Source: Abyssibius alkaniclasticus
Lineage (GTDB): Bacteria > Pseudomonadota > Alphaproteobacteria > Rhodobacterales > Rhodobacteraceae
Direction: 5' to 3'
DNA length: 64,000 nt
Assembly: GCF_020447305.1 (NCBI RefSeq)
Contig: NZ_CP095732.1
Span: 372,001-436,000 of the forward strand
A program made the translations under genes and the position numbers. Every line of letters begins with the position of its first letter. Position 1 is the first letter of the stretch. The notes beneath the pieces were generated by a model that was not told the origin of the DNA, searched no databases, and saw only the letters and a program-made list of their open reading frames with translations. Positions 19,701 through 27,001 of this stretch are shown in pieces.

Positions 19701-20515
19701 CCACCAATTACAAGCTGCTTCCCAATGGCGATTATGAACTCGACGCCAACAAGAACCGCATCCCGATTGATGCGCCCGGCGAGCGCACCAAAAAGGTTGT
19801 GGCGGGTCTGATCGGCAAATTCGCAACCGCAGGGCCGGATTCCGAAATGATCGACCTGTCGACCTCGGGCATCCATGCCTTTGGCGGCCTGCCCAACCAC
19901 CCCTCGCTTGACAAGCTGAAAGAAGGAGGCGACCCGGCGGCTGCGATTGAAAAATACATTCTCAAACCCGGCGAGGAGATGGCCAAAACCGATCTGGCGG
20001 TTGAAAAGACCGGCCTGCTCTTTGACCAGCAGCTTGACGCTATGGAAGGTTGGGATCTGTTTTCCGGCGGGGCCGCCCTGCTGGCCGATGCGCGCACCAA
20101 ACGCCCGACAACCGCGATGAAACCATCCGAGTTGAAGGCGCATGTCGATGCGGCGACCAAACCGCTGCGCGACTATATGGCGCGCGAACGGGCCAAGGTC
20201 TGGAAAAAGGAACAAGAGGATGCAGGCGAAGTTGTCAGCAATGGCGCGCTTGCCGCAAAGGTCGAAGAGTGGAAAAAGGATATTGCCTCGTGGAGCGACG
20301 ATGATTTTTCCAACAACATCATCGACAATCTGGAGCCGCCACAATTCGTGATCGCCGATACAAACTGGGGCGACAAGGATGGCCACACCTATTTCGTTGT
20401 CATCCCCGACCCGATTACCGGCGAGGCAAAAATGTTCAAGAAAACCGAACCGAGCGGCACGCTGGAAGCACTTGGCGATGACTGGATCAATACAGAATGG
20501 CAGGTGGCCGAATGA
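16769..20515 (+). CDS. Large coiled-coil protein with a C-terminal papain-like cysteine protease motif (unknown family)
   Basis: A 1248-residue soluble protein without signal peptide or membrane segment, of no family I recognise. Order: an alpha/beta-looking domain (about 10-113); an acidic Gly/Pro/Asp-rich linker (117-170); Lys/Glu/Ala-rich helical and coiled-coil stretches (about 175-300 and 350-500); a helical middle part (510-700); and a C-terminal region with LDQGPVGSCFATG, where Gln744 and Cys750 have the Q-x5-C spacing and G-S-C-F-A context of papain-type (clan CA) peptidases. The end contains FVIADTNWGDKDGHTYFVVI, with Asp1197, Asn1199 and His1206 as candidate partners. Protease or transglutaminase activity is inference. 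GGAAAG precedes the ATG. An acidic 145-residue protein follows after 39 bp. Confidence 0.72.
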   Translation: MAKPDKAALKAEGKALGDLLVIAKKRALNVAILEKDGAFVVEGSPKGNPDMMRRAAKKSGGGPKGVCGIMRLENKIAFIKTEDEPPGNYPKRIRQYFMSRGAPIKKLILELPGGKTLADGEEEEDGAPVQAPQAPGATDDGNGTGPAPSSDGGGGDGLKPDGKTGPDTLGPVLHKAYGVLKSELDEKREQAEESLKKALAQAELGFKRAMDSKEYETAKAMLSQIKKSLAKIQPKSMFDSLVDSVKENVGEFVDEVSDAIDEKVEDLKELGEEALEKAEDVLQAVGDKVGILSEHDKAQKEKLKNFDLPEDQQLSLVQLARDNPKSFEAALKVLAKMEGDHADLVPTAAGVEAAKKAVDDAKTEKAALEAEQKAIARQYHAAKALADQAVTDAKASDTQYKQAVAAMTEFKKNLPKDMSKLSKEKQLELVNQMNALINAEADLKAKRAADIEKVKTTKAAQDKEEQDWRDKGTEIEAAKGKIGAEEEKVKATKAKKDLMDSLTTGVLSPDGKNPMSDADIAKVLGAFEADPALGQKALGLLEKSGDRANLADGIERITKGMGNGFKDKDGNAYGDEAAQKQYAKDALEMGAAMGGDYFKNMEKFVEGGGLNKPNPVPLASGSSWKKLEQDRAKYVADSMLDSKGKIDTKSPKAQEALAMMNFHPGTMENKTPGMNMHFETMSAAMDDPKHKQKLQDVLDGIKSRPTSATGRKLVARNIGKSPGDVTKEDVKSSVMSAMFTPLDQGPVGSCFATGPARRVVEEDPAKAMGHITEIAMKGRFTTAQGDKIKAISTNKLPEDDNQLMRSFEYTVATAGATMANSIERSNLNYYLFNDPDGMKKIKTLLPDPAKWPEVRGKIQTALADGLSFRYDATSEIGDSNDGSSTQGNFQIIDKSTNKAILTKDAFIKTITRIALAATGEDKSSETGVKIVDLCKSDSFIDAVCEGDYKPWELPGGGFSTGPSKVLHGGDPQQKEISATNYKLLPNGDYELDANKNRIPIDAPGERTKKVVAGLIGKFATAGPDSEMIDLSTSGIHAFGGLPNHPSLDKLKEGGDPAAAIEKYILKPGEEMAKTDLAVEKTGLLFDQQLDAMEGWDLFSGGAALLADARTKRPTTAMKPSELKAHVDAATKPLRDYMARERAKVWKKEQEDAGEVVSNGALAAKVEEWKKDIASWSDDDFSNNIIDNLEPPQFVIADTNWGDKDGHTYFVVIPDPITGEAKMFKKTEPSGTLEALGDDWINTEWQVAE

Positions 20516-20554
20516 GCGCGCTTATCCTGACCCCGGCCAAAAGGAGAATTTCCG

Positions 20555-20992
20555 ATGACTGATACTTTGCCCTATGTCGGTTTCAGCTATGATGATGACA
20601 ACAGGCTCTGCGCCTCGGTCGGCCCGGATGAATACCACTCGGTTGCCGAGCTTGTTGCCGCGGCGCCCTTCGTGGCCGAGCCTGCGCATATTCTGCTGCT
20701 GGCCAAGGCGCTCAACCATTTTGACCAGGGCATGAGCTATGGGGTGATCGAGGAGATCGCGCCCTATAAGGAAGATTTCCTGAAGCGTTATGCCGAGGAA
20801 GAAGAGCTTGAATGGGACCAGTTCAACCTGCGTGCGGGTGATTTCGAGCTGCCCGATTTTGAGCAGATGGCCCCGCCCAGCATCAAAGACGGCGAGATCA
20901 CATTTTTCGTCAACCATCGCGGGCTGGATGCACCCTATATCGTGACCGGCCCGGCCGATGGCAGCGGCAAGCTCGACTATTCACCGCTTTAG
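20555..20992 (+). CDS. Small acidic protein of unknown function, partner of the large papain-like protein
   Basis: A 145-residue, strongly acidic soluble protein (many D and E, e.g. a YAEEEELEWDQFN stretch) with no signal peptide and no domain I recognise. AGGAG lies 8 bases before the ATG, and the gap to the large upstream gene is 39 bp on the same strand, so the two are very probably cotranscribed. Size, charge and position are those of an inhibitor, chaperone or immunity protein of the putative protease, which is inference. A strong hairpin follows at 20998-21022. Confidence 0.65.
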   Translation: MTDTLPYVGFSYDDDNRLCASVGPDEYHSVAELVAAAPFVAEPAHILLLAKALNHFDQGMSYGVIEEIAPYKEDFLKRYAEEEELEWDQFNLRAGDFELPDFEQMAPPSIKDGEITFFVNHRGLDAPYIVTGPADGSGKLDYSPL

Positions 20993-20997
20993 CCCAA

Positions 20998-21022
20998 TGC
21001 CGGGCGGCCATGCGGCCCGGCA
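20998..21022. terminator. Hairpin between the acidic-protein gene and the convergent marR gene
   Basis: A perfect 8-bp inverted repeat TGCCGGGC (20998-21005) / GCCCGGCA (21015-21022) in the 36-bp gap between two convergent genes. A short run of C and T follows in place of a T-tract. It probably ends transcription from one or both sides. Confidence 0.5.
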
Positions 21023-21028
21023 CCCCCC

Positions 21029-21463
21029 CTAACGTGCCATCAAGCGCTGCAAACAGGCGCGCAGGGTTTTTTGCTCTTGCGCGCTGAATTGCGCCATCAG
21101 CCTGGCATCAAACGCTGCCGCAATCCCCGCAAGGTCTTTATAGGCCGCCTGCCCGGCTGCGGTCAGCGATAGCTGTTCCTGCCGCCGGTCATGCGCCATT
21201 ACTGCGCGTTTCAAAAACCGCCGCCGCTCCAGCGCGGCCACCGCACGGCTGGTCTTGGTTTTATGCAGGCGCGCGCGGTCGCAAATCTGGCGCGCCGTCA
21301 GGTCGCCGAACCGCCCCAGATGGAACAGCACACGCCATTCGCTGCGCAGCATTCCGTAGCGGTCTTTGTAATAGCGCTGAAATTCCTGCCCCGCCGCCTC
21401 GCCCGCCTGGTTCAGCAGATAGGGCAGAAACGTGCCGATCTCGAAGCCGTCATCCGTATCCAT
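21029..21463 (-). CDS. MarR-family transcriptional regulator
   Basis: A 144-residue MarR-type winged-helix protein: EWRVLFHLGRFGDLTARQICDRARLHKTKTSRAVAALERR is the DNA-binding core, followed by the wing DRRQEQLSLTAAGQ. It is divergent from hmgA with 68 bp between the starts, and an AACTA-N8-TAGTT palindrome lies there, so it is the likely repressor of hmgA and of itself. Homogentisate or a related aromatic acid is a plausible ligand but cannot be read from the sequence. Confidence 0.85.
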   Translation of the reverse strand: MDTDDGFEIGTFLPYLLNQAGEAAGQEFQRYYKDRYGMLRSEWRVLFHLGRFGDLTARQICDRARLHKTKTSRAVAALERRRFLKRAVMAHDRRQEQLSLTAAGQAAYKDLAGIAAAFDARLMAQFSAQEQKTLRACLQRLMAR

Positions 21464-21470
21464 CCGTCAA

Positions 21471-21488
21471 AACTACCGCTTGTTAGTT
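21471..21488. promoter_or_regulatory. MarR-type operator between marR gene and hmgA
   Basis: An inverted repeat AACTA-N8-TAGTT of 18 bp total, in the size range of MarR operators, lying 8 bp from the marR start codon and 43 bp from the hmgA start. One site in this position could control both promoters. Symmetry and context only. Confidence 0.45.
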
Positions 21489-21531
21489 ACATTTTCAACC
21501 AATACGACAAAGCCAAAGACAGGAGCGCGCC

Positions 21532-22866
21532 ATGACATATGACAACCCCACCGCCACGCCCGCCGCTGGCTATATGCCCGGTTTCGGCAATGATTTTGAG
21601 ACCGAGGCGCTGCCCGGCGCTCTGCCCCAGGGCATGAACAGCCCGCAGAAATGCAATTACGGCCTGTATGGCGAGCAGCTTTCCGGCACCGCCTTTACCG
21701 CGCCCAGCCACCAGAACGAGCGCACATGGTGCTACCGCATCCGCCCCTCGGTCAAACACACGCATCGCTTTACCAAGATCGACCTGCCGCAGTGGAAATC
21801 GGCCCCCAATATCGACCCCGATGTCATTTCACTGGGCCAATACCGCTGGAACCCGTTGCCGCATACCGAGGCCCCGCTCACATGGCTGACCGGGATGCAC
21901 ACCATGACCACGGCAGGCGATGTGAACACGCAGACCGGTATGGCCAGCCATATCTATCTCGTCACCGCCTCGATGGTGGATGAATATTTCTATTCCGCCG
22001 ATAGCGAGCTTTTGATCGTGCCGCAGGAAGGTAAGCTGCGCCTGGCGACCGAGCTTGGCATCATCGACCTTGCCCCGCAGGAAATTGCCATCATCCCGCG
22101 CGGGCTGGTTTACCGCGTGGAGCTTGTCGAAGGTCCGGCGCGCGGCTTTGTCTGCGAGAATTATGGCCAGAAATTCGACCTGCCCGGCCGTGGCCCGATC
22201 GGCGCCAATTGCATGGCCAACCGGCGCGACTTCAAAACACCGGTCGCCGCCTTTGAAGACCGTGAAACACCGTCCAAAGTTACCGTCAAATGGTGCGGGC
22301 AGTTCCATGAAACCGAAATCGGGCATAGCCCGCTTGATGTGGTTGCATGGCACGGCAATTACGCGCCGGTGAAGTATGACCTCAACACCTATTGCCCCGT
22401 GGGTGCTGTGTTGTTCGACCATCCCGACCCGTCGATCTTCACCGTTCTCACCGCGCCCTCAGGCGTTGAAGGCACCGCGAATATCGACTTCGTTTTGTTC
22501 CGCGAACGCTGGATGGTGGCCGAAAACACCTTCCGCCCGCCCTGGTATCACAAGAACATCATGTCGGAACTCATGGGCAATATCTATGGCCAGTATGACG
22601 CCAAACCGCAGGGCTTTGTTCCCGGCGGGATGAGCCTGCACAACATGATGCTGCCCCACGGCCCCGATAAACAGGCGTTTGAAGGCGCATCCAACGCCAA
22701 TCTTGGCCCCGACAAGCTCGACCATACCATGTCCTTCATGTTCGAAACCCGCTTCCCCCAGCACCTGACCCGCTTTGCCGCCAAGGAGGCCCCCTTGCAG
22801 GATGATTATATCGACTGCTGGACCTCGCTTGAGAAGACGTTCGACGGCACGCCGGGGGTGAAGTAA
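21532..22866 (+). CDS. hmgA: Homogentisate 1,2-dioxygenase
   Basis: Non-heme iron dioxygenase opening homogentisate to maleylacetoacetate in tyrosine/phenylalanine degradation. The 444 residues match the family length and show [19 protein letters not shown] at the start, [14 protein letters not shown], the GLVYRVEL cupin region and the C-terminal iron-site region [17 protein letters not shown] and [20 protein letters not shown] precedes the ATG. The usual partners fahA and maiA are not next to it: downstream is a DUF1428 gene. A divergent MarR gene probably regulates it. Confidence 0.96.
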   Translation: MTYDNPTATPAAGYMPGFGNDFETEALPGALPQGMNSPQKCNYGLYGEQLSGTAFTAPSHQNERTWCYRIRPSVKHTHRFTKIDLPQWKSAPNIDPDVISLGQYRWNPLPHTEAPLTWLTGMHTMTTAGDVNTQTGMASHIYLVTASMVDEYFYSADSELLIVPQEGKLRLATELGIIDLAPQEIAIIPRGLVYRVELVEGPARGFVCENYGQKFDLPGRGPIGANCMANRRDFKTPVAAFEDRETPSKVTVKWCGQFHETEIGHSPLDVVAWHGNYAPVKYDLNTYCPVGAVLFDHPDPSIFTVLTAPSGVEGTANIDFVLFRERWMVAENTFRPPWYHKNIMSELMGNIYGQYDAKPQGFVPGGMSLHNMMLPHGPDKQAFEGASNANLGPDKLDHTMSFMFETRFPQHLTRFAAKEAPLQDDYIDCWTSLEKTFDGTPGVK

Positions 22867-22896
22867 GCTGGCCCTGCAACCAACAAGGAGAAGACC

Positions 22897-23247
22897 ATGT
22901 ATATCCAAGGCGCTGTGCTGCCGGTCAAAACCGCCCAGAAGGCAGACTATGTGAAGCTGGTCGCCGCCATGTTCGAGGTGATGAAAGACTATGGTGCAAT
23001 CAGCACGGTCGAGGCATGGGGCGATGATGTTCCGATGGGTGAAAATACCTCTTTTCCGCAGGCGCTGAAGCTTGAAAGCGATGAAACCGTCGTGCTGTCA
23101 TGGCTGGTATTTCCCGACAAGGCGGCGCGCGACAGATGCATGAATGAAGGGATGCAAGACCCGCGACTGGGTGAAATTTTCAGCGCCATGCCGATAGATG
23201 GCCAGCGGATGATCTGGGGTGGATTTGAATCGATCCTAGAGGCCTAG
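22897..23247 (+). CDS. DUF1428 family protein
   Basis: A 116-residue protein of the DUF1428 family, which has an alpha/beta ferredoxin-like (dimeric barrel) fold and no assigned function. Recognisable segments are YIQGAVLPVKTAQKADYVK, EAWGDDVPMG and VLSWLVFPDKAARD. AAGGAGAAG lies before the ATG, 30 bp after hmgA, so it is probably cotranscribed with hmgA. Its last 12 bases overlap the convergent gluconokinase gene. Confidence 0.8.
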   Translation: MYIQGAVLPVKTAQKADYVKLVAAMFEVMKDYGAISTVEAWGDDVPMGENTSFPQALKLESDETVVLSWLVFPDKAARDRCMNEGMQDPRLGEIFSAMPIDGQRMIWGGFESILEA

Positions 23248-23730
23248 CGCCGCCAGCACCTCTGCAAGCTGCGCCTCTGGCGGCAGTGCAATATCCACAC
23301 GAATTGCCCGCTCATCCGTTGCAGGCGGCTCAAGCGTTGCCAATTGGCTGTCCAGCAATCTGGCCGGCATGAAATGGCCGGGGCGCGTGGTCATCCGTGC
23401 TTGAAGCAGCGCGCGCGCGCCGTGCAGATGCACAAACACCACTTCGGGCGCGTGGCTGCGGATTGTATCACGATAGGCGCGCTTCAGCGCCGAGCAGGCA
23501 ACCACCCGACCAGCTTCATCGGCCAATTGCGCCCCTACCCGCGCCAGCCACGGGGCGCGGTCCTCATCATCCAGCGGCTGGCCTGCTGCCATTTTTGCAA
23601 TATTTTCAGCGGTGTGCAGATCGTCGCCATCGCTGAAGGCAACCCCAAGCGCGGCGGCCAAAGCCTGCCCGAAGGTCGACTTACCGCAGCCCGAAACGCC
23701 CATAACCACAATTTTGCGCGGCTCAGTCAT
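23236..23730 (-). CDS. gntK: Gluconokinase
   Basis: ATP-dependent phosphorylation of gluconate to 6-phosphogluconate. The 164-residue protein is of GntK size and shows the Walker A GVSGCGKST at residues 10-18, FSDGDDLHTAENIAKMAAGQPLDDEDRAPWL and CSALKRAYRD, all family hallmarks. The ATG at 23730 is preferred because it overlaps the stop codon of the upstream oxidoreductase gene, indicating coupling; an in-frame extension of 13 residues with three Cys is unlikely. No gluconate transporter is nearby. Confidence 0.9.
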   Translation of the reverse strand: MTEPRKIVVMGVSGCGKSTFGQALAAALGVAFSDGDDLHTAENIAKMAAGQPLDDEDRAPWLARVGAQLADEAGRVVACSALKRAYRDTIRSHAPEVVFVHLHGARALLQARMTTRPGHFMPARLLDSQLATLEPPATDERAIRVDIALPPEAQLAEVLAALGL

Positions 23731-24754
23731 GCAGCAACACAATTTTCCCCGTATGCCGCTTTTCAGCAAACGCCGCCTGTGCGGCGGCTATTTCGCGCAG
23801 CCTGTATTCGGCGGCCACCAGCGGTTTGATGCGCCCGGCCTCGATTTGCGCAACCAGCCCGGCAAACACCCCGTCATTCAGCGCCGTGCAGCCGAAAAAC
23901 TGCAGGTCTTTCAAATAGAGTGTGCGCAGGTCCAGCGGCACAATCGGCCCGGCAATCGCGCCGGAAACCGCATAGCGCCCGCCGGGTTTGAGCGCGTCCA
24001 GAAGCAGCGGCCAGCGCGCGCCGCCGACCAGATCCACCACCACATCAAAGCTGTTTGCAGCTGGCACGGCATCGCGGTCCAACACATCTGCCGCCCCCAA
24101 TTCGCGCAAGGCATCGGCCTTTTGCGGCACGGTGATGGCCACAACCTCGGCCCCGTGCGCGCGTGCAAGCTGCAAAGCAGCCGAACCAACCCCGCCCGAG
24201 GCACCGGTCACCAAAACCCGCTCGCCCGCGCCAAGCCCTGTGCGCACCAGCATGTTTTCGGCAGTCGAATAGGAACAGGGGAAGCTGGCGAGTTCACCAT
24301 CGGAAAGCGGGCTGTCCACCCTGTGCGCATGGCGGGCATCGACGCGCAAAAACTGCGCAAAACTGCCATCGCATTCCGAACCCAGAAACCAGGGCTGCGC
24401 CAGCGCACGCCCATTGGCCCAGCGCAGACATGGCTCGATCAACACCCGCTCGCCCCTGCGCGCGGGCGCAACACCTTCGCCCAGCGCCACGATTTCGCCG
24501 CATCCATCAATGCCCTGCACGCGCGGAAAGGCTATTGGCACCCCTGCCCAGCTTGCATCATCTACCGTGCCATCACCCTTGGAATACCAGGCCAGCCGTG
24601 TGTTGATATCGGTATTGTTCACCGCCGCCGCCCGCAGCCGCACCAGCACTTCACCCTGCATGGGCACCGGCATCGGCAGATCATCGCGCCACACCAGGCA
24701 TTCCGGCCCGCCATGCCCGGTCAGCACGATTCCAGACATGAAATTTTTCTGCAT
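23723..24754 (-). CDS. Medium-chain (quinone oxidoreductase-like) alcohol dehydrogenase family protein
   Basis: A 343-residue MDR-superfamily oxidoreductase. The nucleotide-binding motif is VLVTGASGGVGSAALQLARAHG and the N-terminal catalytic domain carries RLRAAAVNNTDINTR, typical of the zinc-free quinone-reductase branch; the four-Cys structural zinc motif is absent. Substrate unknown. The start is uncertain: Met at 24754 is used, with further ATGs at 24778 and 24739, and none has a convincing ribosome-binding site. It overlaps gntK by 8 bp and is divergent from kdsB. Confidence 0.8.
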   Translation of the reverse strand: MQKNFMSGIVLTGHGGPECLVWRDDLPMPVPMQGEVLVRLRAAAVNNTDINTRLAWYSKGDGTVDDASWAGVPIAFPRVQGIDGCGEIVALGEGVAPARRGERVLIEPCLRWANGRALAQPWFLGSECDGSFAQFLRVDARHAHRVDSPLSDGELASFPCSYSTAENMLVRTGLGAGERVLVTGASGGVGSAALQLARAHGAEVVAITVPQKADALRELGAADVLDRDAVPAANSFDVVVDLVGGARWPLLLDALKPGGRYAVSGAIAGPIVPLDLRTLYLKDLQFFGCTALNDGVFAGLVAQIEAGRIKPLVAAEYRLREIAAAQAAFAEKRHTGKIVLLHD

Positions 24755-24907
24755 CCGAACGGTCCCGCTTTCTTTCATGCGCAAAGCTTAAAGACCACCG
24801 CATTCCGCACAAGCGGTTTTTAGGTGGCGCGGGCGCGCACCTGTGGTTGAATGCCGCCGCATTCCCAGTAGTATATCGTTCGACAAGTTCAACCCAAGGC
24901 CTGAATA

Positions 24908-25654
24908 ATGAAGCAATGTGTCATCATCCCTGCGCGTTTCCGTTCCACCCGGTTTCCAGCAAAACCGCTGGCGCCTATCCTGGGCAAACCGATGATCCTT
25001 TGGGTCGCGGAACTGTCGGCCAAGGCTGTCGGCAAGGACCATGTTTATGTAGCAACCGAAGACCAGCTAATCGCCGATCTCGTAACACAGAACGGGTTCA
25101 ATGCGCTGATGACCTCGCCCGACGCGATGACCGGCACCGACCGTCTGGCCGAAGCCGCCGAGATGATCGACTATGACATCTATATCAATGTTCAGGGCGA
25201 CGAGCCCCTGCTCGAACCCAGTGATATTATGCGCATTGCCGAGCGCAAAGCCGCCCAGCCCGATGCGATTGTGAACGGGTTTTGCTATCTGGGTGCCGAT
25301 GAAGACCCGCATAGCCCCAATATTCCCAAGGTTGTCGCCAATGAAGATGGCACGATGCTTTATATGTCGCGCGCCGCCGTGCCCGCCTTCAAAGACCCAA
25401 AGAACGCTCCCGAAAACTACATGAAGCAGGTTTGCATCTACGGTTTCACCCGTGAAGACCTGCGCGCCTATGCAAAATTCGGGCGCAAGAGTGCGGTGGA
25501 ACATTCAGAAGATATCGAGATTCTGCGGTTTCTGGAGCTTGGTCGCAAAATTGTGCTGGTGGAAACCAAACCGGGTAGCCTAGCAGTAGACGTTCCCGCC
25601 GATATCCCGCCGGTCGAAGCCGCATTGCGCGCGCGTAGAGGCACGGAAGGCTAG
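24908..25654 (+). CDS. kdsB: 3-deoxy-manno-octulosonate cytidylyltransferase (CMP-Kdo synthetase)
   Basis: Activates Kdo with CTP for lipopolysaccharide inner-core synthesis. The 248 residues show the N-terminal IIPARFRSTRFPAKPL nucleotide-binding loop, the metal-binding INVQGDEPL, and KQVCIYGFTREDL near the end. It is convergent with waaA, which transfers the CMP-Kdo made here; the two stop codons overlap. Local GC is a little lower than in the neighbouring metabolic genes. Confidence 0.94.
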   Translation: MKQCVIIPARFRSTRFPAKPLAPILGKPMILWVAELSAKAVGKDHVYVATEDQLIADLVTQNGFNALMTSPDAMTGTDRLAEAAEMIDYDIYINVQGDEPLLEPSDIMRIAERKAAQPDAIVNGFCYLGADEDPHSPNIPKVVANEDGTMLYMSRAAVPAFKDPKNAPENYMKQVCIYGFTREDLRAYAKFGRKSAVEHSEDIEILRFLELGRKIVLVETKPGSLAVDVPADIPPVEAALRARRGTEG

Positions 25655-26931
25655 CTCGCTTTTATCAACGCAATCTGCGCACCTAGGCGCGTGCAGGTGC
25701 GCTGGAATGACGCTGCGCCTATTGCGCGTTCTGCATCGGCCGCAAGCGTTTGGGCTAAATATGCTATGGGGTGCATAAGCTGAAGAACTGCTGTAGCCAA
25801 TGATTGAGCATCGTGAACTTTGATTGCAGCTCCAGCGGCATCATAGCGCGTATAAACATCGGGAAAATTGCTGACCTCTGGGCCGTGGATAACCGCATTT
25901 TGAAACGCTACCGCCTCAAACGGATTGTGACCACCGACATCGCAAAGTGACCCAGCCACAAAACAGATGGACGTTAGGCTATGCCAAAGCCCCATTTCGC
26001 CAAGTGTATCGCAGCAATACACATCGAGATTTGAAGTGATTTCTGCACCCGAGCTCCGCGCTGCTGCACTCAACCCAACTTTACGCGCCGCTTCCAAGAT
26101 AAGATAGCCATCCTCGGGGTGCCGCGGGACATGCAACAACAACATTTCAGGCACTTGTTGCTTGATCAAACACTGTGCTGCGTGAATTGTTTCAAACTCT
26201 GGCTGATGGCTTGATGCAGCCAGCCAACATGGCCGTGCACCAGTTTGAGCACGGAATTTGTCTAATTCTTCGATCTTAACAGCCAACCTTGGCGAAGCTT
26301 CCTTGGTCGAGCCCACAAGCTCTACCCGCCCCTTCGCGCAACCTAAGGCTATGAGGTTTTTGGCGCTTTCTGCATTTTGCACTTGCGCCCAATCAAATCC
26401 ACCAAGCAGATAGCGCATGGTGCGTGCAAATCGCCTGTAGCCTCTATAGCTTTTTGCAGAAAGTCGCCCGTTAATAATTACGCGTCGCAAATTGCGGCTG
26501 GCGAGCATATCCAAAATTGAGGGCCAAAGTTCGGACTCTGTCCAAACAACTAAATCCGGCCGCCAGTGGCTCAAAAAACGCGCAATGGCCGGACGGTATT
26601 CGCACGGAATTAATTGATGAAAAACGCGGGGAGGTAACATTGGTTGCAAAACAGCACGCGCATTGCTGCTTTGCGTGGTCAGCACAAAATGTAACTGGTC
26701 GTCATTTTCAAGCAGCTGTTTCAAAACTCGTAACACTGCTATTGAATCTCCAATCGTTGATGAATGAATCCAGACAAGTTGCCCCCCATTTGGTCGGGCG
26801 ACACTGGCTCGACCCCAGCGCTCGGCTGCCATTGAAGGAGTCTCACGACCGCGTATGATGGACCGGCGTTGGTAAAGCCAAAAGATCGGCGCCAGAAGAT
26901 AGCTCAGACCACGATACGCCCAGACAAGCAC
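25651..26931 (-). CDS. waaA: 3-deoxy-D-manno-octulosonic acid transferase (lipid A Kdo transferase)
   Basis: Membrane-associated GT-B glycosyltransferase adding Kdo to lipid A precursor. The 426 residues have a hydrophobic N-terminal anchor, GGQLVWIHSSTIGDS, the LVVWTESELWPSIL segment, VGSTKEA, and the C-terminal CMP-Kdo-binding region GGHNPFEAVAFQNAVIHGPEVSNF. In better-known WaaA the first motif ends in S-[VI]-G-E with a catalytic Glu; here it is I-G-D. The gene is visibly richer in A and T than its neighbours, as LPS genes acquired by transfer often are. Convergent with kdsB. Confidence 0.88.
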   Translation of the reverse strand: MLVWAYRGLSYLLAPIFWLYQRRSIIRGRETPSMAAERWGRASVARPNGGQLVWIHSSTIGDSIAVLRVLKQLLENDDQLHFVLTTQSSNARAVLQPMLPPRVFHQLIPCEYRPAIARFLSHWRPDLVVWTESELWPSILDMLASRNLRRVIINGRLSAKSYRGYRRFARTMRYLLGGFDWAQVQNAESAKNLIALGCAKGRVELVGSTKEASPRLAVKIEELDKFRAQTGARPCWLAASSHQPEFETIHAAQCLIKQQVPEMLLLHVPRHPEDGYLILEAARKVGLSAAARSSGAEITSNLDVYCCDTLGEMGLWHSLTSICFVAGSLCDVGGHNPFEAVAFQNAVIHGPEVSNFPDVYTRYDAAGAAIKVHDAQSLATAVLQLMHPIAYLAQTLAADAERAIGAASFQRTCTRLGAQIALIKAS

Positions 26932-27001
26932 GTTATGTCTCCAATTTTATTCTCTCTGCACGAACAGTCATTCCCCCGAGGAATTGTTGTGCAAAGTATG
27001 C

